From contig OX359200.1 in assembly GCA_947172415.1 (NCBI GenBank), positions 3,288,501 to 3,352,500 of the forward strand: a stretch of DNA of 64,000 nucleotides, given 5' to 3'. Of the stretch, positions 53,501 to 64,000 are shown one piece after another (the stretch's first letter is position 1; every line of letters begins with the position of its first letter). The notes under the pieces were generated by a model. It did not search any database. It saw only the letters and a program-made list of their open reading frames with translations, and was not told where the DNA came from. The stretch comes from Chondrosia reniformis (taxonomy: Eukaryota > Porifera > Demospongiae > Chondrillida > Chondrillidae). The translations under genes and the position numbers were made by a program.

Positions 53501-56500
53501 CTGGTTCATACAACTAGTAACAAGTACATACAACTAGTAATTAATAAATACAAGTAGCAACGAGTACATACAATTAGTACCTAAAACTAGAAAATATAAC
53601 TAATTCTAGTACAAACAACTGGTAAAGTACATACAATTAGTACATACAACTAATACATATAACTAGTACATACAACAATTACCCATAACTTGTCCATACA
53701 CCTAATACATATAATTAGATCATACAACCAGTACGTACAACTAGTATTAAGCGCATACAACTAGAACTTCTCTAGTACATAGTATAACTAGTATTAGAAC
53801 CTACAACTAGAACATACAAATAGTGCATACAACAAGTATATACAACCAATAGGTACAACTAGCACATATAACTGGTCCACACAACTGCTACATACAACTA
53901 ATACATGTAAATAGTACATACATCTAGTTCATACAACTAGTACATACAACTTGTACATACAACAGATTGATATCTAGTGCATACAGCTAGTACATACAGC
54001 TAGTACATACAACTAGTACATATAACTAGTACATTAAACTAGTTCCTAGAACATACAACTAGTGCCTTCCTAGTACCTAATATAACAAGTACAAGAATCT
54101 ACAACAAGTATATAAAACTAATACATACAAGAAGAACATACAACTAATACATACAAGTAGAACATACAACTAGTACATAGCTAGTACACACAACTAGTAT
54201 ATACATACAACTAGAACACAAAATTAGTTCATAGCATTTGTACATAGAACTACTACATACAACTACCACATACAACTAGTACCTACAACTTGTAATTATC
54301 GATAGAACTAGTCCATACAACTAGTTGCAACTAGTACATATAACTAGTACGCACACCTACTACATATAACTCATACATAAAAATTTAACTAGTACATATA
54401 AATAGTACATACACATATTACATATAAGTAGTACATAAAACTAGTGCCTACAACTACAGCCTAGTACATATAACTAGTTCATACAACTAATAATTAGAAC
54501 ATATAACTAGTACATACTTCTAATAAATACAACTAGTACATACAACTAATACATACAACTAGTACATATAACTAGTTCACACAACTAAATAATAAATACA
54601 TCTAGTACATACAACTAGTACCTACAACTAGTACATAGAACTAATAAATACAACTAGAACATAAAACTAGTACACAGCTAGTTCAAACAACTAGTGCATA
54701 CAACTAGTACATACAACTAGTACATACAATAGTACATACAACTAGCACCTGCAACTAGTACATACAATAGTACATACAACTAGCATTTGCAACTAGTAAA
54801 TATAACTATATAGTAGTAGTACATACAACTCGTACGTGCATATTAGCACCTACAATCAGTATATACATAGAGCTAGTACATACACATATAATTAGTAAAT
54901 ATAAATAGTAAATACAACTAGTACGTATAACTAGTACATACAACTACTACATATGTCTATTACATAAAACTAGTACATATATCTAGTACATACAAATATA
55001 ACAAATTCATATAAGTAGTTCATACAACCAGTTATACAACTAGTACTTATAAGTAGTATATACAACTAGTACATACAACAATTACACTCAACTAGTACAT
55101 ATAACTACTACATACAATTTGTACATATAAATAGTACAAACAACTAGTACACACTACTAGTATCTCGTACATACAACTAGTACCTACCTAGTAACTAGTA
55201 TAACTAGTACTGGAACCTACAACTAGTATATACAACTAGTACATACATCAAGTGCATACAATTAGTACGCATATATAGTACACACAACTAGTACATACAA
55301 CTAGTGCATAAAACGTGTACATACAACTGGTTCATATCTAATACACACAACAAGTACATACAACTAGTAAATATAACTAGTGCTAGTGCATAGAACTAGT
55401 GTATACAACTAGTTCATAAAATTAGCACATACAACTAGTACATGCAACTAGTACATACAACTAGTACATATAACTAGTACACATAAATATAACCAGTACT
55501 ATTACACAAAAATTTAACTAGTACATACACATATAACTGGTACTTATAAATACACATACACATAGTTCATACGAATAGGATATAAAAATATTACATATAA
55601 CTAGAAACTAGTACATACAAGTATTTCATAGAATGAGTACATAATACTAGAATGTACAACTTGTATATACAACTAGTAGATAGCTACTACATACAACTCT
55701 TATATACGTACAACTAATACATACAACTGGCACATAACTAGTACATATAAATAGTACATACAAGAAATATCTAGTACAGACAACTAGTGCCTACCTAGGT
55801 CCTAGTATAACTAGTATTTGAACCTATATTTAGAACATACAACTCATACATACAACTAGTACCTACAACTATTACCTACATCTAGTACATATAAATAGTA
55901 CATGCATCTAGTACATACAAATATAACGAGTTCATATAAGTAGTTCATACAACCAATACATACAACTAGTACTTATAAATAGTATATACAACTAGTACAT
56001 GCAACAATTACACTCAACTAGTACATATGACTACTACACACAACTAGTACATACAACTGTTACCTACATCTAGTACAAAAAAATAGTACATGCATCTAGG
56101 ACATACAAATATAACGAGTTCATATAAGTAGTTCATACAACCAGTACATACAACTAGTACTTATAAGTATTACATACAACTAGTACATACAACTAGTACA
56201 TATAACTAGTACATATAGCTACTACATATGAATAGTACTTAACAATAGTACATACAACAAGTACAAAGAATTAGTTCCTTCCAAATACCTAGTATAACTT
56301 GTACTGGAAACTACAACTAGTTCAAACAACAAGTACATACAACTAGTACATATAAATAGTACATATAACTAGTTCATAAAACTGGTATATACAACTAGTA
56401 CATGCAACTAGTATCTAGGACATACAACTACAACCTCTCTAGTACCTAGTATAACTAGTTCATGAACCAACAACTAGTACATACACATAGTACATACAAC

Positions 56501-58434
56501 TAGTACATACTACTAGTGTATACAACTAGAAACAAGTACATACTACTAGTTCATAGAACGAGTACATAACACTAGAACATACAACTTGTATATGCAACTA
56601 GTACATAGCTAATATTTATGACTAGTATATACATAGAACTAGAACGTACAACTGGTACACAACTATTACATACAATTTGTACATTCCACTAGTACAAACA
56701 ATTCTAACAAACAACTACTACATACAACTTCTACATACAACTAGTATCTACAACTAGTAAATATAACTAGGACAAGTACATAAAACTCGTGCATACAACT
56801 AGCACATGCTACTAGTACATACAACTAGTACAAACCAAATAATACACACAACTAGAACATGCAATTAGTACTTGCAACTAGTACATTCAACTAGTACATA
56901 CAACTAGACCAAACAATTAGGTCAAATAATTATTACATATACCTACTACATATACCCAGTAAATACACATATACCTTGTAATTATATATAGTACATACAA
57001 CTAGTACTTACAGCTAGTGCATACAACTAGTACAAATAACTAGTCCATACACATATAACTGGTACTTATAAATAGTACATACACATAGTACATATATACA
57101 AAGAGTACATACAACTAATACATACAACTAGTACATACAACTATACACTAGTACATACAACTAGTTCATAGACCGAGAACATAATACTAGAATGTACAAC
57201 TTGTATACACAACTTGTATATAGCTACTACATACAACTAGTTCATACGTAAAACTAGTGCGTCCAACTCGTACATAACTAGTACCTAAAACTAGTAAATA
57301 TAACTAGTACTAGTACATAAAACTAGCAAATGCAATTAGTATATACAGCAAGTACATACAGCTAGTACATATAACTGGTACATACACATATAAATAGTAC
57401 ATATAAATAATACGTTCAACTAATACATATATCTAGTTCATACAAATATAACGAATACATATAAGCCGTACATACAACTAGTACATACAACTAGTACATG
57501 TAAAAAGTACATACAACTAGTTCATAAAAGTAGTATATACAACTAGTATCTAGTACGTACAACTACAACCTCTCTAGTACCTAGTATAACTAGTACATGA
57601 ACCAACAACTAGTACATACACATAGTACATACAACTAGTACATACTACTAGTGTGTACAACTAGAAACTAGAACATACTACAAGTTCATAGAACGAGTAC
57701 ATAATACTAGAACATACAACTTGTATATGCAACTAGTACATCAAAATACTACACACCCCTAGTACATACAACTAGTACATTCTGCTAGTACAAACAACTA
57801 GGACATAAAACTAGTACATTCACCTACTACATATGACTAGTACATACACATATACCTAGAAATTATAAATAGTTCATACAACTAGTGCATACAGCTAGTG
57901 CATACAACTAGTAGAGATAACTAGTACACAAGCATATAACTAGTACATACACATATAACTGGTGCTTATAAATAGTACATACACATAGTACATGCACCTA
58001 GTACATACAACTAGTACATACAACGAGAAACTAGTATATACAAGTAGCTCATAGAACGAGTACATAATACTAGAAGGTACAACTTGTATATAAAAGTAGT
58101 ACATAGCTACTACATACAAGTGAAAGCAACTAGGACATATAACTAGTATATTCACTTACTACATATAACTAGTACATTCACATATATCCAATTATTATAA
58201 ATAGTACTGCAACTAGTACATACACCTAGTTCTTAAAACTAGTACATTCAACTAGTACATACAACTAGAACATACAACTAGTTTATACATACAACTAGTA
58301 CATATAACTAGTACACACACCTACTACATATAACTAATACATAAAAATATAACTAGTATATATAAATAGTACAAACACCTACTACATATAACTAATACAT
58401 AAGCATATAACTAGCACATATAAATAATACAAAC
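47561..58434. repeat. 13-bp satellite array, block 14
   Basis: Longest array segment, 10.9 kb. It is enlarged by internal duplication: the marker run from CATGCAACTAGTATCTAGTAC to the ATATACCTTGTAATTATATA target occurs near 51560-52075 and again near 56380-56980, about 4.8 kb apart. It holds the intact target of the Penelope-like pair (TACTAGAAACCTACAACTAG, 48354). No genes. Confidence 0.95.
47734..48070. repeat. 168-bp local tandem duplication in satellite
   Basis: The segment starting ACAACTATATAGTAAATATT at 47734 repeats from 47902 with few differences, through TACAACTGTTACATACAAC. The offset of 168 is one short of 13 satellite units, so this is a larger unequal-exchange event rather than simple slippage. 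Confidence 0.8.
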
Positions 58435-58512
58435 CAGGGGACCCTCTAATAAAATTCGGCAGCCCCCTCGATTGTTTTCATAACGCGATTTAAGTATGGC
58501 TTTATGTTACGG

Positions 58513-58555
<43 letters not shown>

Positions 58556-59255
58556 TAGATAAATATGTATATAATACGAGTTCATACGCAATTTTTATAA
58601 CACAGTTTATACGTCGATAGATGTATAATACGAGTTCATGCGCAACTATTGTAAGACTTAATTTATACGTCAATACATCGTTTTTGCAAATGGTGGCGTT
58701 CAGGAAGCTTCAGTTAACGAAGCTTTTCTGTCGCTATTTATAATTTTTAGGACACTTAAGCGTCCTCAATCGTTAGGATTAAGAGTAATATGTCAAATCC
58801 CAACGATACAGCCAAGTAGTTCGAGTAAATTCGGGGGGCGGTAGCCCCATGAGTTTTTAAACTAGAACTACTTGTTATCCTAGGAACAGTCTTCGGTACA
58901 GATTTATAGCCTATATGTTTGAAATCGGGAGCCATTTTAACTCGCTGATAAGTCATAGAGCTTCGGAGACACTTTTATCGAGTTCGACGGCCATTTTTAT
59001 CCTAGGAACGGTCTTTGGTACGCTTTCATAGCCAGTATTTTCAAAATTTGTACACAATGTTAACTCAGAGATAGGTCTCAGAGCTTCGGGGACCCTTTAA
59101 TCAAATTTGGCGGTCATTTGTAACCTAGAAACGGTCTTCGGTATGGCGTCATAGCCCATATTTTCGAAATCTGCAGCCATTTGTAACTCGGAAATAGGTT
59201 GTATAGCTTCGGGGACCATTTAATCGAGTTCTGCCGCCATTTTTATCCTAGGAAC
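58435..59255 (+). repeat. spacer copy 6
   Basis: Helentron-like element from about 58460 to CTTG at 58871-58874, then repeated 122-bp units up to GGAACGCTAG. It carries the longest AT tract of all spacers. Palindromes and both ~61-bp internal repeats are present. Confidence 0.85.
58515..58553. repeat. (AT)n microsatellite in spacer 6
   Basis: Uninterrupted AT dinucleotides followed by AGATAGATAAATA, at the place where other spacers have only short ATATAT runs. Likely slippage expansion. Confidence 0.9.
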
Positions 59256-60197
59256 GCTAGTTCATAGAATTTGTACAATTTGTACCTATGACTAGAACAT
59301 TCACATATAACTGGTACATATAAATAGTATATACAACAAGTACATCAACTAGACCTCCAACTATTACAACTACTGAATATATCTAGTACTAGTACTAGTA
59401 CATACAACTAGTTCATAAAACTAGTACCTACAACTAGTAAATATTACTAGTACTAGTACATATTAGAACTAGCACATGCACCTAGTACATAACTAATACA
59501 TACAGTTAATACATACAACTAGTACACACAACCAGTACATACCACTAGTTTATACAACTAATACATACAACTAGTATATAAAATTAGTTCATACAATTAG
59601 AACATAAAACTACTACATACAACTAGTACATACAACTAATACCTACAAATAATAAATATAACCAGTGCTAGTACGTATAACTAGTACAAACAACTAGTAC
59701 ATACTTTAGTATATAACTAGTACATACAACTAGTACATAAAATTAGTTCATGCAATTACAACATACAACTACTACATACACTAGGACATACAACTAATGC
59801 CTACAAGTAGGAAAAATAACTTTTACTACTACAAACAACTAGTTAATACAACTATAACATTCAACTTTTACAGACAACTTGTACGTACAACTAGTAAATA
59901 TAACCAGTGCTAGTACGTACAACTAGTACATACAACTAGTGCTTACAGTTAGTATATATTACCTTTACTTGTACATTCCACTAGTTAATCCTACTAGTAC
60001 ATACAACTATTACATACAACTAGTACATAACTAGTACATACAACTGGTACATACAACTATTATATACAATTAATACATGCAACTATTACATTCGACAAGT
60101 ACATATAAGTAGGACCTACAAATATTTAATATAACTGGTACTTGTAAATTCAACTAATACCTACTTAATATCTGGTATTACTAGTACTAGAAACCTA
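59256..60197. repeat. 13-bp satellite array, block 15
   Basis: Post-spacer satellite in the same order as after spacers 1, 2 and 5. It ends in TACTAGAAACCTA (60185-60197), the left target copy of the next insertion. Confidence 0.94.
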
Positions 60198-60242
60198 TCG
60201 GTACGATCGAGGGAACCACACTAGCCAAAATCAACTTAGAAT

Positions 60243-60288
60243 GGATTCCAAACGTTTCGGTCCAATCCAGGACCTTCATCAGTGGAAT
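60243..60288 (-). ncRNA. hammerhead-like ribozyme (left Penelope-like copy)
   Basis: The minus strand reads ATTCCA, CTGATGA (60276-60282), one extra A, GGTCC/GGACC with loop TGGATT, GAAAC (60254-60258), GTT, TGGAAT. Stem I (ATTCCA with TGGAAT) is perfect. Stem III is a single base pair, so cleavage would need a dimer, as proposed for minimal Penelope-like hammerheads. Confidence 0.78.
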
Positions 60289-60487
60289 TAACACTTACAA
60301 AACTGAGATGGCAGACTTTATACACATGAAAAAAGCGGAAATAAGGTGTGAATAAATGTGTTGCTAGGGGATGACAGCTTGCATGCATGAGGTATAAGTC
60401 CTGTTGTTTAACTGTGATGTGATATACTGGTATAATGGAATATAAAGTAACTGAAATATGCTAACATGCAGTGACACAGTCTAATAA

Positions 60488-61048
60488 TCAAGAGGGTGTG
60501 TAGAGGTGGATAAGTGGGTTGTACACCCCTGGCAACGGGCCTTCATCTCGGTTCATCTTATGCCGTTCTGTTCGGATGTGCCAGGCTTCAAGGGTGCATC
60601 TCTGGCGGTACCGATGGTTGTGGTCCACCACTTCTGCATCCTCCCACTTGATGGTGTGGTCCTCCTCCATGGCATGCTCTGCCACCGCTGACTGGGCTGC
60701 CTCGCCTAACCTCAGGGCCCTCTTGTGCTCTGTGAGGCGGTGCTTCAGCGTCCTGCTGGTCTGACCGATGTAGACTTTGGGGCAGTTTCCACAAGGAATC
60801 CTGTAGACTACACCAGTTCTTTGCGGTGCCGGGGTTGGGTCCTTCACTCTGACCAGTGACTGTCGCAGTGTGCAGTGTGGTCGGAAGCATGTTCGAATTC
60901 CCAGTGGGCTGAGAATCCTCCGGATGCATTCCGACAGATGGCAGATGTAGGGGAGGGTTACGGTGGCCTTCGGCACATCCTCGTCAGGGTTGCAAAGTGG
61001 GGAAGTTGAGGGGTGCCAGTCCCTAGCAACTAGGCTTCCAGGATAGCC
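60488..61048 (-). pseudogene. Penelope-like GIY-YIG endonuclease, left copy (5'-truncated)
   Basis: Open to a stop after LYTPS. Coding starts at the junction without its own ATG. The reading starts in the end of the reverse transcriptase region (YICHLSECIRRILSPLGI, FRPHCTLRQSL). It then enters the endonuclease: GVVYRIPCGNC (GIY part with a CxxC zinc ligand pair), KVYIGQTSRTLKHRLTEHK (YIG part, catalytic Arg, His ligands), SAVAEHA, then CTLEAWHI (catalytic Glu) and MNRDEG near the end. The catalytic reverse transcriptase core is absent, so it cannot mobilise itself. The frame has no internal stop. It differs from the right copy by one visible residue (PHC against PHY), so the pair is young. 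Confidence 0.82.
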
Positions 61049-61471
61049 ATTGTTGTGGGAATTCGAACATGCTTCCGACCACACTACACACTGCGACAGT
61101 CACTGGTCAGAGTGAAGGACCCAACCCCGGCACCGCAAAGAACTGGTGTAGTCTACAGGATTCCTTGTGGAAACTGCCCCAAAGTCTACATCGGTCAGAC
61201 CAGCAGGACGCTGAAGCACCGCCTCACAGAGCACAAGAGGGCCCTGAGGTTAGGCGAGGCAGCCCAGTCAGCGGTGGCAGAGCATGCCATGGAGGAGGAC
61301 CACACCATCAAGTGGGAGGATGCAGAAGTGGTGGACCACAACCATCGGTACCGCCAGAGATGCACCCTTGAAGCCTGGCACATCCGAACAGAACGGCATA
61401 AGATGAACCGAGATGAAGGCCCGTTGCCAGGGGTGTACAACCCACTTATCCACCTCTACACACCCTCTTGA
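61049..61471 (+). pseudogene. Penelope-like GIY-YIG endonuclease, right copy (5'-truncated)
   Basis: Open frame of ~138 codons from a chance ATG at 61055 (MGIRTCF) to the stop after LYTPS. The full GIY-YIG domain is intact: GVVY, CGNC, YIGQT, the RTLKHRL arginine, H-rich KLTEH-type segment, LEAWHI glutamate and MNRD. In canonical Penelope elements this domain is C-terminal and nicks DNA to prime reverse transcription. Here the polymerase is missing. An endonuclease-only protein might be made if transcribed, but nothing shows that it is. Confidence 0.82.
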
Positions 61472-61796
61472 TTATTAGACTGTGTCACTGCATGTTAGCA
61501 TATTTCAGTTACTTTATATTCCATTATACCAGTATATCACATCACAGTTAAACAACAGGACTTATACCTCATGCATGCAAGCTGTCATCCCCTAGCAACA
61601 CATTTATTCACACCTTATTTCCGCTTTTTTCATGTGTATAAAGTCTGCCATCTCAGTTTTGTAAGTGTTAATTCCACTGATGAAGGTCCTGGATTGGACC
61701 GAAACGTTTGGAATCTATTCTAAGTTGATTTTGGCTAGTGTGGTTCCCTCGATCGTACCGATATGCAAGAACCTAGCCACGCAGAAGTCCTTCACA
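61472..61796 (+). other. 3' region of the right Penelope-like copy
   Basis: Non-coding; mirrored at 60198-60487 on the other strand, where it also fills the gap left of the left copy. It contains CATGCATGCAAGCTGTCATC and the hammerhead-like motif, and ends GCAGAAGTCCTTCACA at the target duplication. Confidence 0.7.
61670..61715 (+). ncRNA. hammerhead-like ribozyme (right Penelope-like copy)
   Basis: Same motif as the left copy: ATTCCA, CTGATGA (61677-61683), extra A, GGTCC/GGACC, GAAAC (61701-61705), GTT, TGGAAT. All core residues are intact. Confidence 0.78.
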
Positions 61797-63250
61797 TACT
61801 AGAAACCTACAACTAGTACACATAACTAGTACATACACCTAATACTTACAACTAGTACATACTAATAGTACATACAACTAGTACATTCAATTAGGACATG
61901 CAAGTAGTAAATACAACTAGGACATACAACTAGTACATACAACAAGTACATACAACAAGTACATACACCAAGTATATAACTAGTGCATACAGGTGGTACA
62001 TACAACTAGTTCATACAATTAGAACATAAAACTACTACATACAACCAGTACATGCAACTAATACCTACAACTATTAAATATAACTTCTACTAGTACATAC
62101 AACTAGTTCTTACAACTAGTACATACAACTAGTACATACAATTGGTACATACAATTGTAACATTCAACAAGTCCATGCAACTAGGACCTACAACTAGTAA
62201 ATATAACTAGTGCTAGTACATACAACTAGCACCTGCCTAGTACTTAGTATGACTAGTACTAGAACCTACAAGTAGTACATTTAAAATTATATACAAATAG
62301 GACATACAACTAGTACATATACCTAGCACAAACAACTACTACGTATAACTAGTACATGCACATATAACTAGTACATATAAATAGTCCATACAACTAGTAC
62401 ATGAACTAGAACTCCTACTATGACGTATAATTATTTCACACAATTAGTACATACATCTAGTACATACAACTAGTCCATAGAATTAGTGCTACAACTAGTA
62501 CATACACCTAGTACATACAACCAGTACAAACAACTAGTAAATATAACTGGTAAATATAACTAATATATATAACTTGTGCTAGTACATTCAACTAGTAAAT
62601 ATAACGATTAAATATTACTTGTACTAGAACATATTACTTGTACTAGAACATATTACTAGTTGATACAACTAGCACATACAGCTAGTACATACAACTAGTA
62701 TATGCAATTAGTACTTACAACAAGTACCTAATTAGTACCTAATTATACTAGTGCTAGGACTTAAAACTAGTACCTATAAATAGTACCCAACTAGTACATA
62801 TAACTAGTACATACACATATAATTGGTACCTATAAATAGTACATACAACTAGTACATACAATTAGTACATACAAATAGTACATATAATTAGTACATACAA
62901 CTAGTACACAGAACTAGTACTTAAAACTAGATCATATAACTAGTACATAACTAGTACATACAATTAGTACATAGATTTAGTTCAAACAATTAGAACATAC
63001 AGCTACTACATAAAACTAATACCTATAATTAGTAAATATAGCTTGCAATAGTACATGCAACTAGTGCATAAAACTAGTACCTACAACTAGTAAATATTAC
63101 CATTACTAGTAAATGCAACTAGTTATTAGAACTAGTACATGCATCTAGTGCATAGCATACAGTTAACACATACCACTAGCACACACAACTAGTACATACA
63201 ACTAATATATACAACTAATACATACAACTAGTATATAACAAGTACATACA
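61797..63250. repeat. 13-bp satellite array, block 16
   Basis: Continues the register of block 15 across the insertion (compare 48357 onward). It ends in AAGTACATACA, the left target copy of the last insert. Confidence 0.94.
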
Positions 63251-63455
63251 ATAATGGTGTAAGGATTTCTTCTAACCGCGTCGAACTTATCATTGTAAAG
63301 GTTCATCTTTTGACTTTTAGAGCATCTAGAGATGCAGTTTTTTCCACTGTCACTGAAGAAGACCCCCAGGGTCGAAACGTTTGGCCGACAGAAGAATTAG
63401 AAAAAACTAGGTCTCTAGACGCTCTAAAAGTCGAAAGATGAACCTTTAGAAAGAT
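63251..63455. mobile_element. short Penelope-like terminal-repeat element (family A)
   Basis: 205 bp, flanked by AAGTACATACA at 63240-63250 and 63456-63466; the intact site is at 2584. It is an inverted repeat of the family A 3' region: 63253-63347 is the reverse complement of the end seen at 3200-3296, and from 63347 the same region runs forward through a hammerhead-like motif to AACCTTTAGAAAGAT. No coding remnant is left. Confidence 0.78.
63347..63391 (+). ncRNA. hammerhead-like ribozyme (family A, best stem I)
   Basis: CTGTC (63347-63351), A, CTGAAGA (63353-63359), extra A, GACCC/GGGTC, GAAAC (63374-63378), GTT, TGGCC, GACAG (63387-63391). CTGTC pairs perfectly with GACAG across an internal loop or bulge, a feature of stem I in natural hammerheads. 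Confidence 0.72.
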
Positions 63456-64000
63456 AAGTACATACAACTAGAACATAAAACTTGTTCATACACTTAGAAC
63501 ATACAACTACTACATACTATTAGTACATACTACTAATACTTACAACTAGTAAATATAACTAATACTAGCATATACAACTAGTTCATACAGCTATTACATC
63601 CAACTATTACATACAACTAGTACCTACAACTAGTAAATATAACCAGTGCTAGTATGTACAGCTAGTACATACAACTAGTGCCTACAGTTAGTAAATATTA
63701 CCAGTACTAGTACATACCACTAGTACATAACTAGTACATACAAATGGTAAATACAATTATTATATATAATTATTATATATAAGTACATGCAACTATTACA
63801 TTCAGCTAGGACATATAACTAGTACCTACAACTAGTTAATATAACCATACCATGTACATACAACTAATACCTACTTAGTATCTAGTATTACTACTACTAG
63901 AACTTACAACTAGTGCACATAACCAGTACATACACCTAGTACATTCAACTAGTACATACAAATAGTACATACAACTAGTTCATACAAGTAGCACATCCAA
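63456..64000. repeat. 13-bp satellite array, block 17
   Basis: Satellite to the window edge, in the same variant order as 2590-2790 and 31100-31470. Nothing else is seen. Confidence 0.94.

Larger units (their letters stand above)
60198..61796. mobile_element. head-to-head pair of 5'-truncated Penelope-like elements
   Basis: Two nearly identical copies, minus-strand 60198-61048 and plus-strand from about 61049, are joined at their truncated 5' ends around GGGAATTCGAACATGC. The whole is flanked by TACTAGAAACCTA at 60185-60197 and 61797-61809, and the intact 13-bp target is at 48354. One pair of target copies around both elements indicates a single insertion event. The right copy has ~40 bp more at its 3' end (ATATGCAAGAACCTAGCCAC onward) and the left copy ~170 bp more at its 5' end. 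Each ends with a GIY-YIG endonuclease frame, a 3' region and a hammerhead-like motif. Such inverted partial copies are characteristic of Penelope-like elements. Confidence 0.85.

Noticed and set aside
58446..58956. Short minus-strand frames in spacer 6, with relatives in spacer 4
   Set aside because: One contains a long Tyr-Ile run made by the AT microsatellite; the others overlap non-coding Helentron-like sequence and differ between copies.
60506..61453. Frames on the opposite strands of the GIY-YIG pair
   Set aside because: They mirror each other only because the two copies are inverted; the true domain is on the other strand in each arm.
1..64000. CRISPR-like regular repeats
   Set aside because: The 13-bp units are contiguous, without unique spacers of constant length, and the context is eukaryotic transposons.
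1..64000. Telomeric or subtelomeric origin
   Set aside because: No TTAGGG-type or other telomeric hexamer tracts are seen; location in heterochromatin is only inferred.

Overview
The window is eukaryotic, satellite-dominated DNA with no recognisable host gene, no tRNA or rRNA, and no bacterial-type operon or CRISPR array. About three quarters is a degenerate 13-bp satellite (unit ACATACAACTAGT). Nearly everything else is transposable elements or short spacers. The mix (two or more Penelope-like element families with hammerhead-like motifs, two non-LTR retrotransposons with restriction-like endonuclease domains, a TA-inserting DNA transposon with a long transposase, and Helentron/HINE-like short elements) suggests an invertebrate, probably marine. 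That is inference; no gene fixes the species. The array could be pericentromeric or another heterochromatic block.

The satellite is organised into long higher-order units. Six related non-satellite spacers (starts near 3756, 18474, 27030, 37593, 46741 and 58435) lie in the same orientation, each preceded by the same satellite variants and followed by the same ones. With inserted elements subtracted, the first two spacer-to-spacer distances are both about 8.5 kb; later ones vary through duplication and deletion. Each spacer is composite: a ~122-bp tandem repeat interrupted by a short element with Helentron-like ends.

Insertions from left to right: a Penelope-like remnant with inverted ends and hammerhead-like motifs (2798-3295); a 4.35-kb R4-like LINE on the minus strand (4784-9137, 15-bp target duplication); a 5'-truncated Penelope-like reverse transcriptase without a C-terminal endonuclease, with a hammerhead-like motif (13035-14803); a 64-bp micro-insertion (19842-19905); a Helentron-like fragment carrying reversed satellite (33957-34187); a 2.4-kb LINE with a CCHC knuckle and an endonuclease-like domain (34545-36956, 10-bp duplication); a complete minus-strand Helentron-like element (39944-40335); a 2.81-kb DNA transposon with 29-bp terminal inverted repeats and a TA duplication (41525-44334); a head-to-head pair of GIY-YIG Penelope-like copies with two hammerhead-like motifs (60198-61796, 13-bp duplication); and a short terminal-repeat-only Penelope-like element (63251-63455).

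The coding genes belong to these elements, and all but the two short GIY-YIG frames carry stops or frameshifts. Because the satellite repeats in long units, many insertions have an uninterrupted paralogous target elsewhere in the window, so element ends and target duplications can be read directly. The most unusual signals are the nested spacer structure with its repeated ATTTTTAT insertion target, the three hammerhead-like families sharing one extra core A, the reversed satellite at the edge of a Helentron-like copy, and a transposase with a long SAP-like insertion between its second and third catalytic residues.
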